Positions 44,702-53,715 are shown, numbered from the stretch's first letter. The stretch: 64,000 bases of DNA from an uncultured bacterium (GCA_938074205.1 CALJES010000002.1:1-64000), one strand, 5' to 3'. A program made the numbers and translations. Notes: generated by a model not told the origin, from the letters alone.

Positions 44702-45475
44702 ATGAACTGCACTCTTTTCCGCCAGATTGATCTTCATGTACACACTCGGCGCTCCGTTTGTGCACGTCCGGAAATGCGTTTGGAGTCCATAGTCGAAGTT
44801 GCTGCCAAGCGGGGATTGGAATTTCTGGGAATAACTGACCACGTTGATGCATATGTTGGTCCTGAGATACTCAAAGAAACCGAGAAAGAGCTTGCGCAAC
44901 TGCAAACGCCGCTAACAGTATTTCTTGGCTGCGAAGCCGACATTCTGGCAGTAGGGAAGCACTTGGTCTCAGAGGAAATGAAAACACGGCTGGACTACAT
45001 TATGGTCTCAGCAAACCATTTTCACGACCCAGCAGTAGCGCAACCTCAAGGAACTTCTCCGCAGGCTGTCGCTAGGCACTTCTTGGAGATGTTCAAATAT
45101 GCGTGTTCTCTGAGTTTCGTAGATGTAATTGCTCATCCGTTGGTGGTCTTCCCCAACACATTCGATACTAGATGCCTGGATTTCATTTCGGATGATGACA
45201 TCGCAGATGCTGTTTTGCTCGCCCATAGAAATGAAATAGCTATTGAGGTCAGCCCCAGGGGGCTTGATAAAGATCAGCGTTTCTTCCGGGTTCGGTTTTT
45301 GTCGATTTGCAAAGAGGCCGGGATCAAGTTTGCCATCGGTTCAGATGCGCATAGTTTGGACCGAATTGGATCTACTGGGTTCCTAGATGAGTTGCTTGGC
45401 GAGGTTGGTATAACCGCCGAGGATATATGGTTGCCGAGTTTGCGGGGTTACTCGGCGTGCCGTGCATTTATTTAG
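44702..45475 (+). CDS. PHP-domain phosphoesterase
   Basis: A 257-residue metal-dependent phosphoesterase. PHP motifs: IDLHVHTRRSVCA near the N-terminus, GITDHVD, FVDVIAHPLVVF, and IGSDAHSLDRIGS near the end. This subfamily resembles histidinol-phosphatase HisK and other small-molecule phosphatases. It begins 10 bases after the E2 stop and heads a tight run with an isomerase and two dehydrogenases, so a sugar- or polyol-phosphate is a more likely substrate than histidinol phosphate (inference). Confidence 0.85.
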   Translation: MNCTLFRQIDLHVHTRRSVCARPEMRLESIVEVAAKRGLEFLGITDHVDAYVGPEILKETEKELAQLQTPLTVFLGCEADILAVGKHLVSEEMKTRLDYIMVSANHFHDPAVAQPQGTSPQAVARHFLEMFKYACSLSFVDVIAHPLVVFPNTFDTRCLDFISDDDIADAVLLAHRNEIAIEVSPRGLDKDQRFFRVRFLSICKEAGIKFAIGSDAHSLDRIGSTGFLDELLGEVGITAEDIWLPSLRGYSACRAFI

Positions 45476-45494
45476 TAGTTGAGGTGGGGGTTCG

Positions 45495-46316
45495 ATGAAA
45501 ATAGGAATCAACGCATGGGCTTTTCCGCAGAATATGACCATTGCGCAAGGTTTCAGACTAGCGAAACGAGCTGGTTTTGAGTGCGTTGAGCTCAACGTAT
45601 CTGAAGATGGGTATCTTACTTTGGATTCAGACGAAGAAGCAGCAGATCGTTTGCGTTATCTGGCTGAAAACATTAGCCTGGAGGTTCGCACGCTGTGCAC
45701 GGGTCTTTTGTGGCGTTACCCCTTGACTTCAAACGATCCGGCAATTGCTGAGCGTGGCAAAGAGGTTGTCCGAAAGAGTCTCCAGATTGCAGCGTGGATG
45801 AGAGTAGATACTGTGTTAGTTGTTCCGGGAACCGTCACAGAAGACGTTCCCTATGACGTAGCATACGAGCGTGCGCTTGCTGCATTGAAAGAACTTGCTC
45901 AAACGGCTGAAGAACTTGAAGTCCGTATCGGCGTCGAAAACGTTTGGAACAAGTTCCTCTTGTCCCCTCTCGAAATGCGGGATTTTATTGATGCTGTAGG
46001 AAGCCAATTCGTGGGAGCATATTTTGACGCCGGCAATGTTGTGGTGAATGGTTACCCAGAGCAATGGGTTCGCATACTGGGTCATAGAGTCTTCAAGGTA
46101 CACGTAAAGGACTTTCACACTGCTGTGGGTAATGTCCACGGCTTCGCCAACTTGCTCGAAGGCGACCTGAACTGGCGAGCGCTGAAGCAGGCTCTAGCAG
46201 AAATTGGTTACGATGATGTGGTGACCGCAGAGATCAGTGGCTACAAAACCCTTCCGGAACTCGGTGTGCGGCACGCCGGAGAATGTATGAGACGTATCTT
46301 TAAGGGGGCAGGTTGA
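45495..46316 (+). CDS. Sugar phosphate isomerase/epimerase (TIM barrel)
   Basis: A 273-residue xylose-isomerase-like barrel. Likely metal ligands: Glu in RIGVENVWNKF, Asp in GAYFDAGNVV, His in FKVHVKDF, Glu in VVTAEISGY. Similar proteins interconvert ketoses or inosose derivatives. GAGGTGG precedes the ATG by 7 bases. One base separates its stop from the next gene, a Gfo/Idh/MocA oxidoreductase; such pairs are typical of inositol and unusual-sugar catabolism. Confidence 0.87.
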   Translation: MKIGINAWAFPQNMTIAQGFRLAKRAGFECVELNVSEDGYLTLDSDEEAADRLRYLAENISLEVRTLCTGLLWRYPLTSNDPAIAERGKEVVRKSLQIAAWMRVDTVLVVPGTVTEDVPYDVAYERALAALKELAQTAEELEVRIGVENVWNKFLLSPLEMRDFIDAVGSQFVGAYFDAGNVVVNGYPEQWVRILGHRVFKVHVKDFHTAVGNVHGFANLLEGDLNWRALKQALAEIGYDDVVTAEISGYKTLPELGVRHAGECMRRIFKGAG

Positions 46317-46317
46317 G

Positions 46318-47307
46318 ATGCAGAGAGTGGCAGTTATTGGCGCTGGTACGATGGGACGCACTCATGCTGAGGCGTACGCTCGGATGCCAAATGCCGAGCT
46401 GGTTGCCATTTGTGATTCAAGGCTAGGTGCGGCGCAACAACTCGCAGACAAGTACTCAGCAAGGGCTTTTGCTGATATCAACTTACTCTTGTCCGACGTT
46501 GATCTTGATCTTGTGGATATCTGCACTCCCACTCACACGCATATTGACTATATCAAAGCTGCTGCCGCAGCCAGAAAACACATTTGCTGTGAGAAGCCTT
46601 TAACACGCACTACGGGCCAAGCGATGGAGGCGGTTCGAATCTGCCAGGAAGCTGGCGTGATGTTGTTTCCCGCACAGGTGCTTAGATGGTTTCCTGAGTT
46701 TCGTAAAATGCACGACTTGATTGTATCCGGTGCTATCGGGACACCAGTCGTTGTTCGTACCAGTCGGTGCAGTGCATACCCGCGCGGGACTGACGACTGG
46801 TTTGCGGACATGAAAAATAGCGGCGGGGTGGCCTTGGACATGATAATCCACGATTACGACTGGCTCCGCTGGTGCTTTGGGAAGGTAAAGCGCGTATATG
46901 CGCGCGGTTTGTACGAATCCAACATCCCGCTCACTGACTATGCTTTGGTTACGCTCAGGTTCGAAAACGGTGTGATTGCCCACGTTGAAGGAAACTGGGC
47001 AAGGCCCAGCGGGTTTGTGGCCACGGTCGAAGTCGCAGGGACTGAGGGTTTGCTGAGCTATTCGAGTACGGAATCAGTTCCTCTCACGGTCGAGCTTAAA
47101 GCGAAAGGTGAGCAGAAAGCCGGGGTTACTGTGCCTGAGAGTCCGGTTTCCAAGAGTCCTTACTACCTTGAGCTCGAGCACCTGGTCAACTGCTTGGAAA
47201 CTGGATGCAAACCGGAGGTGTCCGCTGAAGATGGTCTAGAGGCAGTTCGCATAGGCGAAGCGGCCCTGAAATCAATTAGTACTGGACAACCGATTGCACT
47301 GGCTTAG
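46318..47307 (+). CDS. Gfo/Idh/MocA family oxidoreductase
   Basis: A 329-residue dehydrogenase: Rossmann start VAVIGAGTMGRTHAEAYARM, catalytic CCEKPLTRT, and the GGVALDMIIHDYDWLRW segment with the conserved His/Asp pair. The motif GTDDWFADMKNSGG resembles inositol 2-dehydrogenase (IolG) proteins. The ATG follows AAGGGGGCAGGT in the end of the preceding gene. Cofactor NAD(P); substrate probably a cyclitol or sugar. Confidence 0.9.
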   Translation: MQRVAVIGAGTMGRTHAEAYARMPNAELVAICDSRLGAAQQLADKYSARAFADINLLLSDVDLDLVDICTPTHTHIDYIKAAAAARKHICCEKPLTRTTGQAMEAVRICQEAGVMLFPAQVLRWFPEFRKMHDLIVSGAIGTPVVVRTSRCSAYPRGTDDWFADMKNSGGVALDMIIHDYDWLRWCFGKVKRVYARGLYESNIPLTDYALVTLRFENGVIAHVEGNWARPSGFVATVEVAGTEGLLSYSSTESVPLTVELKAKGEQKAGVTVPESPVSKSPYYLELEHLVNCLETGCKPEVSAEDGLEAVRIGEAALKSISTGQPIALA

Positions 47308-47317
47308 GAGATTAGAT

Positions 47318-48316
47318 ATGGCGGGAGCGAATGTTGTGAGAATAGGAATTATGAGCTTTGCTCATATGCACGCTCATGGGTATGCTTCGTGCTTACAGAA
47401 GCTGCCGAACGTTGAGTTTGTCGGTATAGCCGACGACGATCGATCCAGAGCCGAGCAAATGGCTAATCACTATGGCGTCAGAGCTTTTGATTCCTATGAG
47501 CAAATGCTAGCTTCAGACATTGACGCCGTTATCGTAACCAGTGAAAATGCAAATCATCGAAGACACGTTGCAATGGCTGCACAGAGTGAAAAGCATGTCC
47601 TTTGTGAAAAGCCTCTCGCTACCACGAAAAAGGACGCCGAGGCTATAGTGGAAGTTGTCAGGCGTAGCAAAATCAAGTTCATGATGGCGTTTCCATGCCG
47701 TTTTCATCCGGCTTTCAAACGTTTGCGAGAGACTGTTGACTCAGGGGATTTGGGTAAGATTCTTGCAATGAAGGGTACTAACCAGGGCCAGTGCCCCGGT
47801 GGTTGGTTCACCGACACTAAGCTCGCTGGTGGTGGGGCTGTCATCGATCACACTGTGCACCTGGCGGATCTAATGAGAGTGCTAACCAAAGCAGAGCCAG
47901 CGCGGGTGTATGCGGAAATCGACAACCACATTTTCAGAGGAGACTTCGACGATACCGGCATAATCACAGTGGAGTTTACCAACAAGGTTTTCGCGACTAT
48001 AGACTCAAGCTGGTCGCGTCCCAAGACGTATCCTTTTTGGGGCAATGTGAACTTAGAAGTAATCGGCACAGAAGGCGTCGCTAGAATGGAGATGTTCGCC
48101 CAGAAGATCGATCTTTATTCCGACAAGACAGGTAGGCACACATACGAGTATTGGGGCGATGACGTCAACTTGGCTTTGATCGATTCCTTCGCTCGCTCGA
48201 TCGCCCAGGACAGCCCGGTCGAGATAACAGGCGAAGACGGTTTGAGAGCACTAGAGGTGGCGCTTGCAGCTTACGAATCGTCAAAATTACATGAGCCAAT
48301 CGATCTATTGAATTGA
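47318..48316 (+). CDS. Gfo/Idh/MocA family oxidoreductase
   Basis: A 332-residue paralogue of its upstream neighbour: VRIGIMSFAHMHAHGYASCLQ at the Rossmann end, CEKPLATT for catalysis, and GGGAVIDHTVHLADLMR in the C-terminal domain. The N-terminal glycine motif is atypical (GIMSFAH instead of GxGxxG). ATG 47318 has TAGGAG eight bases upstream. It ends the E2-PHP-isomerase-dehydrogenase run; two dehydrogenases in series suggest oxidation then re-reduction (epimerisation) of a sugar. Confidence 0.9.
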   Translation: MAGANVVRIGIMSFAHMHAHGYASCLQKLPNVEFVGIADDDRSRAEQMANHYGVRAFDSYEQMLASDIDAVIVTSENANHRRHVAMAAQSEKHVLCEKPLATTKKDAEAIVEVVRRSKIKFMMAFPCRFHPAFKRLRETVDSGDLGKILAMKGTNQGQCPGGWFTDTKLAGGGAVIDHTVHLADLMRVLTKAEPARVYAEIDNHIFRGDFDDTGIITVEFTNKVFATIDSSWSRPKTYPFWGNVNLEVIGTEGVARMEMFAQKIDLYSDKTGRHTYEYWGDDVNLALIDSFARSIAQDSPVEITGEDGLRALEVALAAYESSKLHEPIDLLN

Positions 48317-48350
48317 TTTCAGAATTTAAAGGATACGGAGAGGTTCAACT

Positions 48351-49148
48351 TTGAAGATCTGTGTTTGCATAAAACAAGTTCCAGCGACTACGGATGTCAA
48401 GATTGACCCGGAAACGAATACCCTCATCCGCGAAGGCATTGAAAATCAGATAAACCCTTTTGACTTGTATGCGCTGGAGGAAGCAGTTCGCACAAAGGAA
48501 CGCAGGATTGCTGAGGGTGATCAATCTACTGTGACGGCAATCTCGATGGGTCCTCCTTGGGCTGAAGAAGCGCTGCGCGAAGCTATTTCACTTGGGGCAG
48601 ACGATGCGATTCTGCTCTCTGACAAAGCGTTTGCCGGGGCAGATACTTGGTGTACTTCCTACACTCTGGCCAAGGCACTGCAAAAGATCAACCCGGATCT
48701 GATCTTCTGCGGTATGCAGGCAATAGACGGTGATACGGGCCAAGTTGGGCCAGGAATAGCAGCGCATCTAAATTACGCTCAGGCAGCTTACGTTGCTAAA
48801 ATCGAGTTTATCGATAACCGAAAACTAGTAGCTCGCCGACTTATCGAAGAAGGCTATGAAGTTGTCGAAGTTGCCCTGCCTGCTGTTCTAACCGTAGTGA
48901 AAGAAATCAACGAACCGCGAACGCCTTCCTTGCGCGGGAAGATGAATGCCAAAAAAGCTCAGATTCCGGTATGGGGTCCTGCGGACATTGGTGCAGATCC
49001 TGAGAAGATAGGTCTTCGTGGCTCACCTACGCAGGTGATCAAGGTAATGACTCCGCCATGCCGCGCGGGCGGCGCAAAATACGAAGGCGAGCCCGATGAA
49101 CTCGCCGAAAAGCTTTACGACGTGCTCAAGTGTTTGGAGGTGGTGTAG
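48351..49148 (+). CDS. etfB: Electron transfer flavoprotein beta subunit
   Basis: A 265-residue EtfB: MKICVCIKQVPATTDVKIDP, GPPWAEEALREAISLGADDAILLSD, CGMQAIDGDTGQVGPGIAAHL and the C-terminal LTVVKEINEPRTPSLRGKMNAKK recognition-loop segment. It binds a nucleotide or flavin at the interface with EtfA. The start is TTG with GAGAGG upstream. Its stop overlaps the etfA start by one base. The DGDTxQVGP form is seen in bifurcating Etf groups. Confidence 0.94.
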   Translation: MKICVCIKQVPATTDVKIDPETNTLIREGIENQINPFDLYALEEAVRTKERRIAEGDQSTVTAISMGPPWAEEALREAISLGADDAILLSDKAFAGADTWCTSYTLAKALQKINPDLIFCGMQAIDGDTGQVGPGIAAHLNYAQAAYVAKIEFIDNRKLVARRLIEEGYEVVEVALPAVLTVVKEINEPRTPSLRGKMNAKKAQIPVWGPADIGADPEKIGLRGSPTQVIKVMTPPCRAGGAKYEGEPDELAEKLYDVLKCLEVV

Positions 49149-50362
49149 TGTCGATATATGTCGACCCAGAAAAATGCAACGGGTGCGGACTTTGCGTTAA
49201 AAGTTGTCCTTATAACGTTATCGAGGTCACTGACAAGCTTGCTACTATCACTGTTGAAGGCTGCACTATGTGCGGTGCTTGTGTTGCGGCCTGCAGGTTC
49301 AAGGCTATCTCCATCGACATCGACCGACAGCCTGTTGAAGACCTCGAAAACTACCGCGGTGTTTGGATATTTGGCGAGCAGCGCGAAGGCAAAGTTGCAC
49401 CTGTGGTTTATGAGTTGATAGGTGTAGGGCGCAAGCTCGCCGATGCCAGAAAAGCGGAGCTTGCAGTTATCATCCTAGGCTACCATCTTAACTCCGCCGT
49501 GGAAGAGCTGGCAAGTTATCCGGTTGACAAGGTATATGTCTATGAAGCTCCTGAGCTTGCAGTTTACGATGCCGAGAGATATTGTCGAGTTCTGTCGGAC
49601 GTAACGCGTCGCTTGAAACCAGAGATATTCCTTGCAGGGGCTACTACAACCGGTCGCAGCTTTATGTCCGGGGTTGCAATCAACCTCTACACAGGGCTTA
49701 CAGCGGATTGTACGGGGCTAGAAATAGGTGACGACGGACTGCTTTACCAAACTCGCCCTGCTTATGGTGGCAACATAATGGCGACCATTCTCTGCCGTTA
49801 CACAAGACCCCAGATGGCCACCGTTCGTCATAAAGTTTTTCCGATGCCCTGCAAGCGCGAGTCAGGAAAAGCCGAGGTTGTCAGATTGGAGCCGCAGCCC
49901 GCACTCTTCGCGTCCCGTAGCAAGGTGATCGATTTCATCGAAGAGGTAGGGGAGAAAGTCAACCTAGTTGACGCCGATATCATTGTCTCTGGCGGTCGAG
50001 GTTTAGGAGGACCGGAAAATTTTGCCATTATCCGTGAACTGGCGGACGAGCTGGGAGCTGCCGTAGGAGCCAGCCGAGCAGCCGTAGATGCCGGCTGGAT
50101 CTCATACGCTCACCAAGTAGGCCAGACTGGAAAAACTGTTTGCCCGAAGGTATACATTGCTTGCGGAATCAGCGGCGCTGTGCAGCACCAGGTCGGAATG
50201 AAAAGCTCTGATGTTATAATCGCGATCAACAAAGATCCGAACGCTCCGATTTTCGATATAGCTGACTATGGGTTCGTGGGAGATCTTTTCCAAATAGTCC
50301 CAGCTCTCACTCGGAAAATAAGGGCGATGCGAGGAACCGAACCCGTGTGCGGAACAACCTAG
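49148..50362 (+). CDS. etfA: Electron transfer flavoprotein alpha subunit with N-terminal ferredoxin domain
   Basis: A 404-residue EtfA fusion. Residues 10-49 hold two [4Fe-4S] motifs, C10-x2-C13-x2-C16-x3-C20 and C39-x2-C42-x2-C45-x3-C49. The EtfA domain follows, with the FAD-binding C-terminal part GGRGLGGPENFAIIRELAD, SRAAVDAGWISYAHQVGQTGK, GISGAVQHQVGM and NKDPNAPIFDIADYGFVGD. Ferredoxin-fused EtfA occurs in clostridial-type, often electron-bifurcating complexes. GTG 49148 follows GGAGGTG and overlaps the etfB stop. The dehydrogenase partner is not adjacent. Confidence 0.93.
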   Translation: MSIYVDPEKCNGCGLCVKSCPYNVIEVTDKLATITVEGCTMCGACVAACRFKAISIDIDRQPVEDLENYRGVWIFGEQREGKVAPVVYELIGVGRKLADARKAELAVIILGYHLNSAVEELASYPVDKVYVYEAPELAVYDAERYCRVLSDVTRRLKPEIFLAGATTTGRSFMSGVAINLYTGLTADCTGLEIGDDGLLYQTRPAYGGNIMATILCRYTRPQMATVRHKVFPMPCKRESGKAEVVRLEPQPALFASRSKVIDFIEEVGEKVNLVDADIIVSGGRGLGGPENFAIIRELADELGAAVGASRAAVDAGWISYAHQVGQTGKTVCPKVYIACGISGAVQHQVGMKSSDVIIAINKDPNAPIFDIADYGFVGDLFQIVPALTRKIRAMRGTEPVCGTT

Positions 50363-50439
50363 GTGTTTCTAAAGTTTGTTGCTCAATCACTTTCTCAATT
50401 CGAGCGCGACGATCGAAATCCATACGGTGTCAAGGCAAA

Positions 50440-50472
50440 CAAAAAAAGAGGGACGCTGCGATGAGCGTTCCT
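50440..50472 (-). terminator. Intrinsic terminator of the PEP-CTERM gene
   Basis: Read on the minus strand, AGGAACGCT (50472-50464), 6-base loop, AGCGTCCCT (50457-50449), then CTTTTTTT (50448-50441). A 9-bp stem with a seven-T run, 25 bases after the minus-strand stop. Confidence 0.85.
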
Positions 50473-50496
50473 TATCTCTGTAATGCTATGTGACAA

Positions 50497-51132
50497 CTAT
50501 TTTCGGCGGCGCAGTCTTAGGCCGACAAGACTCACGGTGCTTAGCAGCAGCGTACCGAGAGTGCTGGGTTCCGGTACCACGACTTTGATTCCATCAAATG
50601 CCGTTGCCCTGCCGGCTTTTGTGCCGGTCTGAGTGTGGTCCAGAAAGATCGTCATTGACGGTCCCGTAGCGGTGACTTCAAAGCTGAACTCAGTCCACAC
50701 TTGCGACACGGCACCGTCAAGCATAGCTCCCCACTCAGTCGGTCGTTCCGTTCCGCCTGTCAAGTCTACCCCTACGCGAGCTACAGAAGTACCAGACAAC
50801 GGGCGGAACCAGCCGCTAACAATGTACAACTGGCCCGGGATAACATCAAACGTCTGGTAGAAGCCAGCATAGGTTCCGGCAATTGCAGCCAGCGTTTGTA
50901 TCTGGGCATATTGCACACCATCAGGCACAGGTGTGGTTCCAGATGTGTAACGGAGCATTTGCGGGTTGCAAGTCTGGTCAGTGTAGACTGTCCACCCGGT
51001 CGGCACCGTGTAGTCGAAGCGGCCGTCGTTTGGCAGAACCGGCTCTTCAAAGCTTCCGTTTACAAGCGGCCCAGCCGAAGCTACTAATGTGCCTGCGAGC
51101 AACAAACCCAAGATAGCAATAAACAGCCTCAT
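50497..51132 (-). CDS. PEP-CTERM sorted secreted protein
   Basis: A 211-residue protein: signal peptide (MRLFIAILGLLLAGTLVASA), a carbohydrate-binding-like beta-sandwich starting LVNGSFEEPVLPND with TGWTVYTD and FYQTFDVIPGQLYIVSGWFRP, and a C-terminal VPEPSTLGTLLL-helix-RLRRRK sorting signal. PEP-CTERM proteins are processed by exosortase and displayed on the envelope. ATG 51132 follows GGAGGG; an in-frame ATG 21 bases upstream is less likely. A strong terminator follows. Confidence 0.9.
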   Translation of the reverse strand: MRLFIAILGLLLAGTLVASAGPLVNGSFEEPVLPNDGRFDYTVPTGWTVYTDQTCNPQMLRYTSGTTPVPDGVQYAQIQTLAAIAGTYAGFYQTFDVIPGQLYIVSGWFRPLSGTSVARVGVDLTGGTERPTEWGAMLDGAVSQVWTEFSFEVTATGPSMTIFLDHTQTGTKAGRATAFDGIKVVVPEPSTLGTLLLSTVSLVGLRLRRRK

Positions 51133-51153
51133 TTCTCTCTTCCCTCCTTTCAT

Positions 51154-51510
51154 CTAATACCCACGTGGCCCCGTTGTAGACCCCGAAGGTGTAGAATTAT
51201 AGTACCTATGTCCTGTTGCATTTTGGTTACGAAAACTGTGGTTTGTCAACAGGTACCGGCAAATTCAGGTATTTGTACTAGTATACAGTCTCCGGCTGAT
51301 ACCTTCTGACTGCCCATCAGGTTACAGTTATACGAAGGCTAATGATTCCGTAGCTGGCCAAGTGCGGCTTCACGGCATACACTAAGCGTGGTTGATCCAT
51401 ACTCGCAGGCTTGGGATTCCTTGCGACGTTGTTCTCCGCGGCGACTACTTAACCGGAAATCCACTACTCGCGTGTCCGACGCGTGTTGATGGATTATACG
51501 TTTACACCTT
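51154..51510. other. Divergent intergenic region
   Basis: No gene seen. A perfect TATAAT on the minus strand (51201-51196) about 60 bases before the PEP-CTERM start has no convincing -35. A minus-strand TTGACA further upstream is too far away to pair with it. The remainder is unremarkable. Confidence 0.4.
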
Positions 51511-51516
51511 GAAGCC

Positions 51517-51545
51517 TTGACACCAACTCTATTCAGGGGTATTGT
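51517..51545 (+). promoter_or_regulatory. Promoter of the pseudopilin gene
   Basis: Perfect TTGACA (51517-51522), 17-base spacer, TATTGT (51540-51545). The 5' leader of about 70 bases shows no recognised riboswitch. Confidence 0.65.
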
Positions 51546-51622
51546 AAGTATGTAGCTTGTAAATACAGGCTGTATCAGTTCGCCAGGAATCGGAAGCGCT
51601 TAAAGAATGGGAGACGAGTTCT

Positions 51623-52363
51623 GTGATGTGCCGAGTCAATAAAGGATTCACATTGATCGAGCTTCTTGTTGTAATCGCGATAATTGCTATTCTCGCCGCG
51701 ATACTGTTCCCCGTATTCAACGAAGCAAGAGTCGCGGCAAGAAGAGCGTCATGTGCTGGCAATCTGAAGCAGATCGGCTATGCCATTAAGTTGTATATGG
51801 ACGACTACTCGGGCTGCTATCCTGCATCCAACCAATACAATGCGCCGCCGTTGTATCACGCTAACTGGGTCTTGTGGATAAAAGACTACACAAAAGGAAA
51901 CTTCGATCTTGTAACTTGCCCCGGGGCAACTGCTCCTTGGCCAGTCACGATAAATGGTCGCAATATTGGAATTGGCTACGGTTACAATGAGTACATAAAC
52001 TACGCTTGGCACCACGGAACGGCATTCGCTCGCGAGAGTGCTCTTCGAACTCCTCAATACGTTCTTCTCGTTGCCGATTGCAATTATCAGCCTTTAGTTC
52101 ACGATTGGAACGATTCGGACTTTATGCCGGATGTGGACCATCTTCCCAGTGGAATGAATAGGATCCGTTACGCCGATATCGTCGTAAGAGGACAAAACCG
52201 CGCACCGCGTGTGCGTCACAACGGCCCAAACGTGCTGTTCTGCGACTTGCACGTCAAGCGCATGCAAATAAACGAGTTCAAGGCTGAAAATTACCCAGGT
52301 AGACCATGGAATAACTGCCGAGAATGGCCCATCGTGTATCCGGGAGCGCGGCGGTTTTATTGA
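51623..52363 (+). CDS. Type II secretion/type IV pseudopilin-like protein (prepilin N-terminus, DUF1559-like)
   Basis: A 246-residue protein with a classical type III prepilin signal, [21 protein letters not shown]: cleavage is expected between Gly8 and Phe9 and Glu at +5 is present. The following [26 protein letters not shown] and the late H-x9-D segment ([17 protein letters not shown]) are typical of the large DUF1559-like pseudopilin families of Armatimonadota and Planctomycetota. Role unknown; probably a minor pseudopilin or surface protein. May relate to the pilT genes 9 kb downstream. Confidence 0.88.
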   Translation: MMCRVNKGFTLIELLVVIAIIAILAAILFPVFNEARVAARRASCAGNLKQIGYAIKLYMDDYSGCYPASNQYNAPPLYHANWVLWIKDYTKGNFDLVTCPGATAPWPVTINGRNIGIGYGYNEYINYAWHHGTAFARESALRTPQYVLLVADCNYQPLVHDWNDSDFMPDVDHLPSGMNRIRYADIVVRGQNRAPRVRHNGPNVLFCDLHVKRMQINEFKAENYPGRPWNNCREWPIVYPGARRFY

Positions 52364-52396
52364 TCATGGGCTAACCCAGGGAATGTGTGGTGGTAG

Positions 52397-52768
52397 CTAT
52401 GCCTTTTCGATAACCACTTTTTCTCCCGACCTTACTTTTTTGAATTCCTTGGGGTCACCGTCGAGTTTACCAAAGACTTCTACAGCACTGGCGGGTCGGA
52501 TCTCGTTTCCGTGGCTCACCGGGGTCGGCCCAAAGAATATGCAGAAGCAACTTCCTTCGAGCCAGTATCCCAGGTCGCCCAGTTCCACCGTTTCCTTGGG
52601 GTTCTCTGCTTCGCACTTTACGGGTATTCCGAAGTATATCTCATCTCCCCATGTGCTGGCTCGCGCCTCTAAAGGCAGCGCTTCATATATCTTTTTCGCG
52701 CAATTGCTGTCGTTTAGAGTCGCAGTTTGCGTAACCGAACCCGCAGTAATCTTGATCCTGTTAGCCAT
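52397..52768 (-). CDS. Cyclophilin-like fold protein (TM1367 type)
   Basis: A 123-residue protein. Matches the Cyclophil_like family by pattern: RIKITAGSVTQTATLNDSNCAKKIYEALPLEA, TWGDEIYFGIPV, LGDLGYWLEGSCFCIFFGPTPVS. These proteins share the cyclophilin fold but lack known isomerase residues; function is unknown. GGGAGAG lies before the ATG. It follows the AAC(3)-like gene by 36 bases on the same strand. Confidence 0.75.
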   Translation of the reverse strand: MANRIKITAGSVTQTATLNDSNCAKKIYEALPLEARASTWGDEIYFGIPVKCEAENPKETVELGDLGYWLEGSCFCIFFGPTPVSHGNEIRPASAVEVFGKLDGDPKEFKKVRSGEKVVIEKA

Positions 52769-52804
52769 TGTCCATCTCTCCCCCTTTGTGAGAACCTCGT
52801 GGAT

Positions 52805-53707
52805 TCAGTTCGGTTGATTATCGCCTTTTGCTATTTCGAAAGGTTCTATGGTTACGTTCTCGAATTGTTTTTCTATAAGGCGTATTGTCTGTTCTTCTTG
52901 CTCCGAAAGCTCGGTTACTTCCCTGTCTTTTTCTTCGGTTTGACGGGCAGCAATCATTGCGCGAGCTTCCGCGCAAGTTCCACAATCAGGCAGACTGCAC
53001 AGCAGGGACTCAGGGTCATCTCGGAGCATTTGTACCGCTGCTTCTACTACGTCGCGAGCTCTTACCAGTCGCGCTGTGCATGCGCCTATTTTCGTCTCGG
53101 CAAGTTGACAACGTTCACGAAGGATATCTTCCAACACGCCAAAGCCACGGCTGCAACCTGGCCGCCTAATCCATCGCCTAATAATTTTGCCACTCGGCAT
53201 CTTTATCGCCACATTCCGCTGCCTATCTAAATATGGAACTTCGACAATTTCTTCCGCAACATGCACCATAGAACATGTGGTCAAGTCCGTTCCCAATAGC
53301 AAGATCTTGCCATTTGCCTGAAGCAGCTTGAAAAGTGGCGAGCCTCTGCCGAATGGATGGGTTTTTTCGTGGTCTTCGACCAATACCCGAGCAAGTCGGC
53401 CGATCGCAGCCACTGAGTGCGTCGGATGTTTGCTTCTAAAGGCATCTGGGCGCTTGCGAACGGTCTCGGTTATGACGCCCACAACGGATGGCGTGGTCTG
53501 GGGATCAAATATTCCCGGATCATAGTTGAAAGTTGGAACGACGAGCGTCCCCTCGTCTCCCAAAACCGCCAGAATAGCGTCAACCACGGTGCCTGGACCT
53601 CCGTCGACTCGACCGAAGCTGGATAGTGAACTGTGCACAATAACAGAGTCGCCTCGTTCGAGCCCTATCGATCGGAGACCTTCTATTATGTCCTGCTTTG
53701 TGACCAT
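52805..53707 (-). CDS. AAC(3)-family N-acetyltransferase
   Basis: A 300-residue protein: VTKQDIIEGLRSIGLERGDSVIVHSSLSSFG, GDEGTLVVPTFNYDP, SKHPTHSVAAIG and NGKILLLGTDLTTCSMVHVAEE are all typical of the aminoglycoside 3-N-acetyltransferase/YokD family. Many members act on unknown metabolites, so resistance should not be assumed. The C-terminal tail has a CSLPDCGTCAEA cysteine cluster and an acidic helix that the core family lacks. I start at ATG 53707: the longer frame (53752) is made of the rpsT terminator hairpin. Confidence 0.85.
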   Translation of the reverse strand: MVTKQDIIEGLRSIGLERGDSVIVHSSLSSFGRVDGGPGTVVDAILAVLGDEGTLVVPTFNYDPGIFDPQTTPSVVGVITETVRKRPDAFRSKHPTHSVAAIGRLARVLVEDHEKTHPFGRGSPLFKLLQANGKILLLGTDLTTCSMVHVAEEIVEVPYLDRQRNVAIKMPSGKIIRRWIRRPGCSRGFGVLEDILRERCQLAETKIGACTARLVRARDVVEAAVQMLRDDPESLLCSLPDCGTCAEARAMIAARQTEEKDREVTELSEQEEQTIRLIEKQFENVTIEPFEIAKGDNQPN

Positions 53708-53715
53708 GGCAAGCC

